Assembly (NCBI GenBank): GCA_025965815.1
Contig: JAOPWF010000823.1
Location: 1-10,646, forward strand
Length of the DNA: 10,646 bases
Reading direction: 5' to 3'
DNA from: Mycobacterium sp.
GTDB lineage: Bacteria; Actinomycetota; Actinomycetes; Mycobacteriales; Mycobacteriaceae
In this document: in pieces, positions 6,749 to 10,646 of the stretch
How positions within the stretch are numbered: position 1 is the first letter of the stretch
Layout: each line of letters begins with the position of its first letter
The notes under the pieces: generated by a model
Told to the model about the DNA's origin: nothing
The model's input: the letters and a program-made list of their open reading frames with translations, nothing else
Database searches by the model: none
Made by a program: the position numbers and the translations under genes

Positions 6749-7891
6749 ATGCAGGTTCCGTGGCCAAAGGCACGGCGTATCGCCCGTGAGGTCGCAAAAC
6801 CCCTCGACGCCGTCCAGCTTCCGCTCGACGAAGCCGTTGGCGCGGCACTGGCAGGCCCGCTGTGCGCCCGTTTCCCGCAACCGCTGGGTGACGTCGCGGC
6901 GATGGACGGATACGCCGTGGCGGGTCCAGCGCCGTGGCAACTGACCGGCCGGATACTGGCGGGCGATCCGGCCGGTGTAGCGCTGTGTCCGGGGCAGGCG
7001 ACGGAGATCGCCACCGGCGCCGTCGTCCCACCTCGGGCCGATGCAGTGGTTCCGTACGAGCGGGCCGAGCGCAATGGCCACCGTGTCACCGGGCCGCTCG
7101 GCGAGCGGGCGCACATCCGCCAGCGTGGAGAGGACTTCGAGGCGGGGGAGACTCTCGTGACGCGCGGTTCGGTGGTGACACCTGCGGTCGTCGGAATGGC
7201 CGCCGGGATCGGCCAGGACGACCTGTTCGTCCATCGCCGGCCCCGCGTGCAGGTGCTGATTACCGGGAACGAGCTGCTCTTCAGCGGGCCGCCGCGGCCT
7301 GGCCGGGTCCGTGACGCCATCGGCCCGATGCTGACCGGTCTCGTGCGCGCGGCCGGCGGCGAGATCTCCGCCACCGCCCACCTGCACGACGACCCAGCCG
7401 CGCTCGCGGACGCGTTGGACCGTAGCGAACCGGACGTCTTCGCGGTCTGCGGAGCCACTTCGGCCGGCGCCGCCGACCATCTGCGGTCCGCTTTGAGGCG
7501 GGCGCGCGCGGACATCGTCGTCGACGGGGTGGCGTGCCGGCCAGGTCACCCGCAGATGCTGGCCACCCTGCCCGGCGGCGGGTTCGTGGTCGGCCTGCCG
7601 GGAAATCCCTACGCGGCGCTGGTCGCCGTGCTCACACTGCTCGCCCCCTTGCTGGGCAGTCTCGCCGGGCGGAACACCACGCCCGCGGTCACCGCGACGC
7701 TGGCGCCGGGTCCGGCCCCGCACGTGCGGGACACCCTGCTGCTGGCCGCCGTGCGTCGTGGCTCGATCGTGGTGCCGGTCGGCCACGATCGGCCCGGCAG
7801 CCTCCGCGCACCGGCAATGGCCGATGTTCTCGCCGTCCTCCCACCGGATTGGCCGGGCGGCCAGGTCGAGTTGCTGCCACTCGCCGGTTGA
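6749..7891 (+). CDS. moeA: MoeA-like molybdopterin molybdenumtransferase
   Basis: A 380-residue MoeA-family protein; MoeA inserts molybdate into adenylylated molybdopterin in the last shared step of Mo-cofactor synthesis. Family blocks in order: [13 protein letters not shown] (45-57), [17 protein letters not shown] (88-104), [12 protein letters not shown] (123-134), ITGNEL (171-176), [11 protein letters not shown] (234-244), RPGHPQ (264-269) and GLPGNPYAA (282-290). Some are off-consensus: TGNEL for the usual TGDEL, CGATSAG for GGVSVG-like, and RPGHP for the KPGKP-type lysine motif. It may thus be a specialised paralogue rather than the cell's housekeeping MoeA. The ATG at 6749 follows TGGAGGA with a 3-base gap. 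It is divergent from fdhD with a shared operator and convergent with the carbonic anhydrase (58 bases between stops). Confidence 0.88.
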   Translation: MQVPWPKARRIAREVAKPLDAVQLPLDEAVGAALAGPLCARFPQPLGDVAAMDGYAVAGPAPWQLTGRILAGDPAGVALCPGQATEIATGAVVPPRADAVVPYERAERNGHRVTGPLGERAHIRQRGEDFEAGETLVTRGSVVTPAVVGMAAGIGQDDLFVHRRPRVQVLITGNELLFSGPPRPGRVRDAIGPMLTGLVRAAGGEISATAHLHDDPAALADALDRSEPDVFAVCGATSAGAADHLRSALRRARADIVVDGVACRPGHPQMLATLPGGGFVVGLPGNPYAALVAVLTLLAPLLGSLAGRNTTPAVTATLAPGPAPHVRDTLLLAAVRRGSIVVPVGHDRPGSLRAPAMADVLAVLPPDWPGGQVELLPLAG

Positions 7892-7949
7892 CTGTCGCCG
7901 TCTCGGCGCCGCCGGCCGCGCGAATCTGGCGCCTGAATCTGTCTTAGCG

Positions 7950-8681
7950 TCAACAGATTTCGTGAAGTTCGCCCGTCTTCTCGTCGAAGGAGAATCCGCG
8001 GATGCCGTTGGTTTGGCGCAGGAACGGGGTGTTACACAGGCGCGCCACACCCCGGCGTGCCTCCGCCGTCACGTCGCGGAAGGTTCCTGCGCGCCAGGTC
8101 GGGCAGAGGCCGACGTCTGCCTGGACCGCGGCGGTGAATTGTTCGTCGGTGATGTCGCGCAGCCCGCAGGCGGTGTGCATGATGACCATGACCTCGGTGG
8201 TCTCAAGCAGGCGTTGACTGATGGTGAGAGATCGGATCACACCGTCGGTCACCACGCCGCCGGCGTTTCGCAGGATGTGGGCGTCACCTTCGCTGAGTCC
8301 GGGCAGCGCGTACACATTGATTCGGGCGTCCATGCAGGTCACCACCACCACGCCGGTCTTCGGCTTTTTGGGCGCACCGGGTTGGAACTGGGCCCGGTAG
8401 CGGCGGGCATTGGCCAGTAGCGCATCTGTCCGAGCGGAAAATGCTTGGGTCCATGGCGTCGGCGTGCCGTCGTGGCGCGATACCGGCCAATCGCGCCACG
8501 CAGCGTCGGTTTTCGATTCGATCCCGCGGCGAGTCGGCGTGCCTGTTTTTCCGGTGGAGTTACTTCGGGGCCCTGCAGGATTCTCGGCCGCAGTGTGCTC
8601 GATCCCGAGGCCGTGTACCTGACATTTGAATGCATCTGCTGATGTCTCCTCGTGCGACGTGAGGTCCCCTGTCTGGGCCAC
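7950..8681 (-). CDS. Beta-class carbonic anhydrase (start uncertain)
   Basis: The conserved domain spans 7950 to about 8438 (162 residues) and resembles the short actinobacterial beta-carbonic anhydrases such as Rv1284. The zinc motifs are intact: CMDAR (Cys116, Asp118 in this numbering) and HTACG (His169, Cys172), with [17 protein letters not shown] between them and a C-terminal [16 protein letters not shown]. It converts CO2 and water to bicarbonate. There is no ATG, GTG or TTG in frame between GTG at 8681 and the GTG run just before CMDAR, so the call at 8681 implies about 81 extra N-terminal residues with no recognisable fold. A well-placed ATG (8637, after GAGGAG) is in another frame. 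Either the extension is real, an unusual start is used, or the 5' end is frameshifted. In context it would handle CO2 made from formate and oxalate. Confidence 0.85.
   Translation of the reverse strand: MAQTGDLTSHEETSADAFKCQVHGLGIEHTAAENPAGPRSNSTGKTGTPTRRGIESKTDAAWRDWPVSRHDGTPTPWTQAFSARTDALLANARRYRAQFQPGAPKKPKTGVVVVTCMDARINVYALPGLSEGDAHILRNAGGVVTDGVIRSLTISQRLLETTEVMVIMHTACGLRDITDEQFTAAVQADVGLCPTWRAGTFRDVTAEARRGVARLCNTPFLRQTNGIRGFSFDEKTGELHEIC
8471..8500. repeat. Perfect 10-bp inverted repeat (hairpin)
   Basis: CGTGGCGCGA (8471-8480) and TCGCGCCACG (8491-8500) pair perfectly around a 10-base spacer. It lies just upstream of the conserved carbonic anhydrase domain, within the doubtful N-terminal extension. 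No T-tract follows on either strand, so an intrinsic terminator is unlikely. It could be a hairpin in an untranslated leader or a mobile-repeat remnant. Confidence 0.6.
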
Positions 8682-8817
8682 ACGTTTCCGGAGCGACCGT
8701 GCGGAGAGTTGCCATCGCCCCCTCAACGTGGTGTGGCGGTCGGTTCGCAGACGTCTTCGCGAAAACTCGCCGCAACCCTAGACAAGAGTTGTTGCGTAGG
8801 CCACACTGTTGTCTACC

Positions 8818-8830
8818 TCATACGGTATGC
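8818..8830. promoter_or_regulatory. Putative operator, site 5 (frc and carbonic anhydrase)
   Basis: TCATACGGTATGC contains the perfect inverted repeat CATAC-G-GTATG and matches the other four sites except for G at the centre and T at the first position. It lies 103 bases before the frc leader ORF, between frc and the divergent carbonic anhydrase. A separate 7-bp inverted repeat, TAGACAA (8779-8785) and TTGTCTA (8809-8815), lies beside it. Confidence 0.6.
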
Positions 8831-8932
8831 AATGTTGTGACGGAGTTCTCACCACGTCGAGCCTTCAGGCCGACGCTGCCGAACCCATCACGTCGGAGCA
8901 CCTACCCCCAGCAAGTAAAGGGAGTTGAGATC

Positions 8933-8974
8933 ATGGTTCAGACGGCGGTCCTCCTGGAGGACTCTCGTGGGTAA
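8933..8974 (+). CDS. Short leader peptide ORF overlapping the frc start
   Basis: ATG at 8933 follows AAGGGAG with an 8-base gap and encodes [13 protein letters not shown], then TAA at 8972-8974. The end overlaps the frc GTG (8967) by 8 bases in another frame, and the frc ribosome site GGAGG lies inside it. This is the classic layout for translational coupling: ribosomes finishing the leader would re-start on frc. The peptide has no regulatory residue run that would indicate attenuation. Confidence 0.5.
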   Translation: MVQTAVLLEDSRG

Positions 8975-10196
8975 GGCGCTGGACGGCGTTCGCGTACTCG
9001 ACATGACACATGTCCAGTCGGGTCCCTCCGCTACGCAACTGCTCGCCTGGCTCGGCGCGGACGTTATCAAGTTGGAGGCGCCGGGAAGCGGAGACGTCAC
9101 CAGGAGTCAGCTTCGCGACGTGCCGGGGGCCGACAGTCTGTACTTCACGATGCTGAACTGCAACAAGCGCAGCATCACCCTCAACATGAAGAGCGACGAG
9201 GGGAAGCAGGTCTTCACCGATCTGGTGTCCCGCGTCGACGTCCTTGTGGAGAACTTCGGCCCAGGCGTTGTCGACCGGTTCGGCTTCACTTGGGAGCGGC
9301 TGCATGAACTCAACCCGCGGTTGATCTATGCCTCGATCAAGGGCTTCGGCCGCGGTAAGTACTTCAACTTCAAAGCCTATGAAGTCATCGCGCAGGCGAT
9401 GGGTGGCTCCATGGCTACCACCGGGTTCGAGGACGGGCCGCCCACAGCGACCGGCGCACAGATCGGTGACTCGGGGACCGGCATCCACTTGGTCGCGGGG
9501 ATCCTGGCCGCGCTCTACCAGCGCACGGACACCGGTCGTGGGCAGCGTGTCGAGGTCGCCATGCAAGAGGCCGTGCTCAACCTCTGCCGGGTGAAGCGGC
9601 GCGACCAGCAACGGCTCGCGAGCGGCCCGCTCCGCGAGTACCCAAACCAGCACGTCAGCGACGAGGTCCCGCGATCGGGCAACGCGTCCGGCGGCGGCCA
9701 ACCAGGATGGGCCGTCCGGACCAAGGGTGGCGGTCCCAACGACTACATCTACGTGATCGTCCAGCCTCAGGTCTGGGCACCGCTGGCGGAACTGATCGGC
9801 CGGCCCGACCTCGCCGACCATCCCGACTGGGCCCGGCCCGACGACCGACTTCCCAAGCTGGACAAGGTGTTCGCGCTCATCGAGGACTGGACCGAGCAGC
9901 ACACCAAGTGGGAGGCCTTGGACGCGCTCAACGCCCTCAACGTCCCCTGTGGTCCGGTGCTCGGTGCGAGGGAACTGATCGAGGACGAAACACTGGCCGA
10001 TCTCGGCGCGATCGTCACCGTCGACCACCCCGAGCGGGGCCCGTACAAGACCGTTGGCTCTCCGCTGCGGCTGTCGGACTCCCCAGTGGACGTCATCCGT
10101 TCGCCGATGCTGGGCGAGCACACAGACGAGATCTGCACAGAGCTCGGCTACTCGCCGGAGCAGCTGGAGCTGTTCAGGAGTGCCGGAGCCATCTAA
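8967..10196 (+). CDS. frc: Formyl-CoA:oxalate CoA-transferase
   Basis: A 409-residue class III CoA-transferase closely matching Frc of Oxalobacter formigenes (428 residues). It moves CoA from formyl-CoA to oxalate, giving oxalyl-CoA and formate, the entry step of oxalate breakdown. The N-terminal [20 protein letters not shown] contains Gln17 at the known position. The catalytic aspartate is Asp168 in [13 protein letters not shown]. Also present are [31 protein letters not shown], the glycine loop GGGQPGW (242-248) and the C-terminal LGEHTDEI. Position 48 is Gln where the Oxalobacter enzyme has Trp. The GTG at 8967 has GGAGG 6 bases upstream and gives the expected N-terminus [12 protein letters not shown]. 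It is preceded by an overlapping leader ORF and an operator-like repeat. No oxalyl-CoA decarboxylase gene follows within the window. Confidence 0.96.
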   Translation: MGKALDGVRVLDMTHVQSGPSATQLLAWLGADVIKLEAPGSGDVTRSQLRDVPGADSLYFTMLNCNKRSITLNMKSDEGKQVFTDLVSRVDVLVENFGPGVVDRFGFTWERLHELNPRLIYASIKGFGRGKYFNFKAYEVIAQAMGGSMATTGFEDGPPTATGAQIGDSGTGIHLVAGILAALYQRTDTGRGQRVEVAMQEAVLNLCRVKRRDQQRLASGPLREYPNQHVSDEVPRSGNASGGGQPGWAVRTKGGGPNDYIYVIVQPQVWAPLAELIGRPDLADHPDWARPDDRLPKLDKVFALIEDWTEQHTKWEALDALNALNVPCGPVLGARELIEDETLADLGAIVTVDHPERGPYKTVGSPLRLSDSPVDVIRSPMLGEHTDEICTELGYSPEQLELFRSAGAI

Positions 10197-10520
10197 GCGA
10201 CACAAGCCGGGCGTCGTCGGGCGCACTAACGGTCCGGGCCCGGCCCGGCGCACAAAGGAGTGAAACCGTCATGGGATAGACCGCACGGCCGTGAGCCGGT
10301 GCTCAGCAAGGTTCTCCCCGAGGTCGCTTGTTGCTCTCGGCGGATGAGGCCAAGAACATATGCGACCGCGCCAAACCGCTGGCGCGCCACCCAATGCCTG
10401 CACGGGGCCATACCCCCGGTGCAGAGCCGAGCAAGTGCTCCGATGTCCATCGCGAAAACCGCACGCGACAGGCCATCGAGGCGCGACCCTTCAACCATCC
10501 CTAGAAAAAGAGAATCAAGG
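10197..10520. other. Gap after frc with mini-ORF and hairpin
   Basis: This 324-base gap contains no recognisable gene. GCCGGGC (10206-10212) can pair with GCCCGGC copies at 10238-10249, a weak hairpin without a T-tract. AAAGGAG (10254-10260) is followed by ATG-GGA-TAG at 10271-10279, a two-codon ORF. CTGCAC (10398-10403) and GTGCAG (10419-10424) form a stem that can extend through GGGG/CCCC with a small bulge. From about 10330 to 10503 one plus frame is open and rather GC3-rich but has no good start and no product I recognise. No copy of the 13-bp operator was seen, so the next gene may rely on the frc transcript. Confidence 0.5.
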
Positions 10521-10646
10521 ATGTCGTCAACTATCGCAAGTTATCGCGAAGTCACCGACGCGAACAACAGCGTCTACCGCGTCGTGGAGACCGACATCGA
10601 ACTCCTCTGCAAGTCACGGGACTTGATGGTCTGGCTGCCGTGGTCC
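10521..10646 (+). CDS. OFA-type MFS transporter 3, N-terminal fragment
   Basis: The first 42 codons of a gene cut by the window end. The N-terminus reads MSSTIASYREVTDANNSVYR and continues to SRDLMVWLPWS, which aligns residue by residue with transporter 2 at 3494 (REVVDSNGRVYR... SRVWMVWLPW) and with transporter 1. Only the cytoplasmic tail and the start of TM1 are visible, so the family call rests on this shared signature. Glycines of the GRVYRIGE block seen in transporter 2 are replaced here (NSVYRVVE). The ribosome site is poor: AAGG directly abuts the ATG, with purine-rich AAAAAGAGAA further upstream. The same strand and the lack of a convincing terminator suggest it may be co-transcribed with frc. 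Confidence 0.75.
   Translation, partial: MSSTIASYREVTDANNSVYRVVETDIELLCKSRDLMVWLPWS

Noticed and set aside
6695..8050. Long minus-strand reading frame continuing upstream of fdhD, over 400 codons
   Set aside because: It is the antisense shadow of moeA. FdhD similarity begins at GTG 6694, which has its own ribosome site, and the upstream translation is low-complexity Arg/Gly/Pro-rich.
8724..8726. TTG as start of the carbonic anhydrase
   Set aside because: No ribosome site and it adds further non-conserved residues; GTG 8681 is the less poor choice.
8931..10253. 440-codon minus-strand frame opposite frc
   Set aside because: It lies wholly antisense to a highly conserved frc, which has clear motifs and a ribosome site. 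High-GC genes often leave such open frames.
10330..10503. Plus-frame segment reading LSADEAKNICDRAK, slightly like the N-terminus of TldD/PmbA-type proteins
   Set aside because: Only about 15 residues look similar, there is no start or ribosome site, and the rest does not fit the family.

Overview
The window comes from a high-GC actinomycete, probably Mycobacteriales or Pseudonocardiales. Reasons are the G/C-rich third codon positions, the frequent GTG starts, and protein sequences resembling actinobacterial formate dehydrogenase, Frc and OFA-type transporters. The genus is inferred and cannot be fixed from the sequence. No tRNA, rRNA, CRISPR array or convincing insertion sequence was seen.

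The theme is oxalate and formate metabolism. Bases 1-759 hold the 3' end of the catalytic subunit of a molybdenum, NAD-type formate dehydrogenase (fdsA) and the small delta subunit fdsD. Converging on these from the minus strand are an OFA-family (OxlT-like) MFS transporter (1261-2610) and a 116-residue protein of unknown function (791-1141). An 877-base gap follows. A second OFA transporter (3494-4882) ends at a strong hairpin terminator. Next come a GntR/FCD-family regulator (about 5094-5822), fdhD on the minus strand (5852-6694) and a divergent moeA-like gene (6749-7891). A beta-carbonic anhydrase on the minus strand (7950 to about 8681) is followed by formyl-CoA:oxalate CoA-transferase frc (8967-10196). 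The first 42 codons of a third OFA-type transporter (10521-10646) close the window.

The genes form a plausible circuit. Transporters move oxalate and/or formate. Frc activates oxalate to oxalyl-CoA, and a decarboxylase (oxc, not in this window) would give formyl-CoA and CO2. Frc then releases formate as CoA is passed to the next oxalate. The formate dehydrogenase oxidises formate to CO2, and carbonic anhydrase hydrates CO2 to bicarbonate. FdhD and the MoeA-like protein supply and sulfurate the molybdenum cofactor.

The most interesting signal is regulatory. A 13-bp inverted repeat close to GYATRC-A-GTATRC occurs five times, only in gaps in front of these genes: transporter 1, transporter 2 (two copies), fdhD/moeA, and frc/carbonic anhydrase. 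A related but differently spaced palindrome lies before the GntR gene. This suggests a local regulon with the GntR protein as its likely controller. Other points are a 13-residue leader ORF overlapping the frc start, an ATG-GGA-TAG mini-ORF with its own ribosome site after frc, a carbonic anhydrase without a normal start near its conserved domain, and a GntR gene whose best-placed start codon is ATT.
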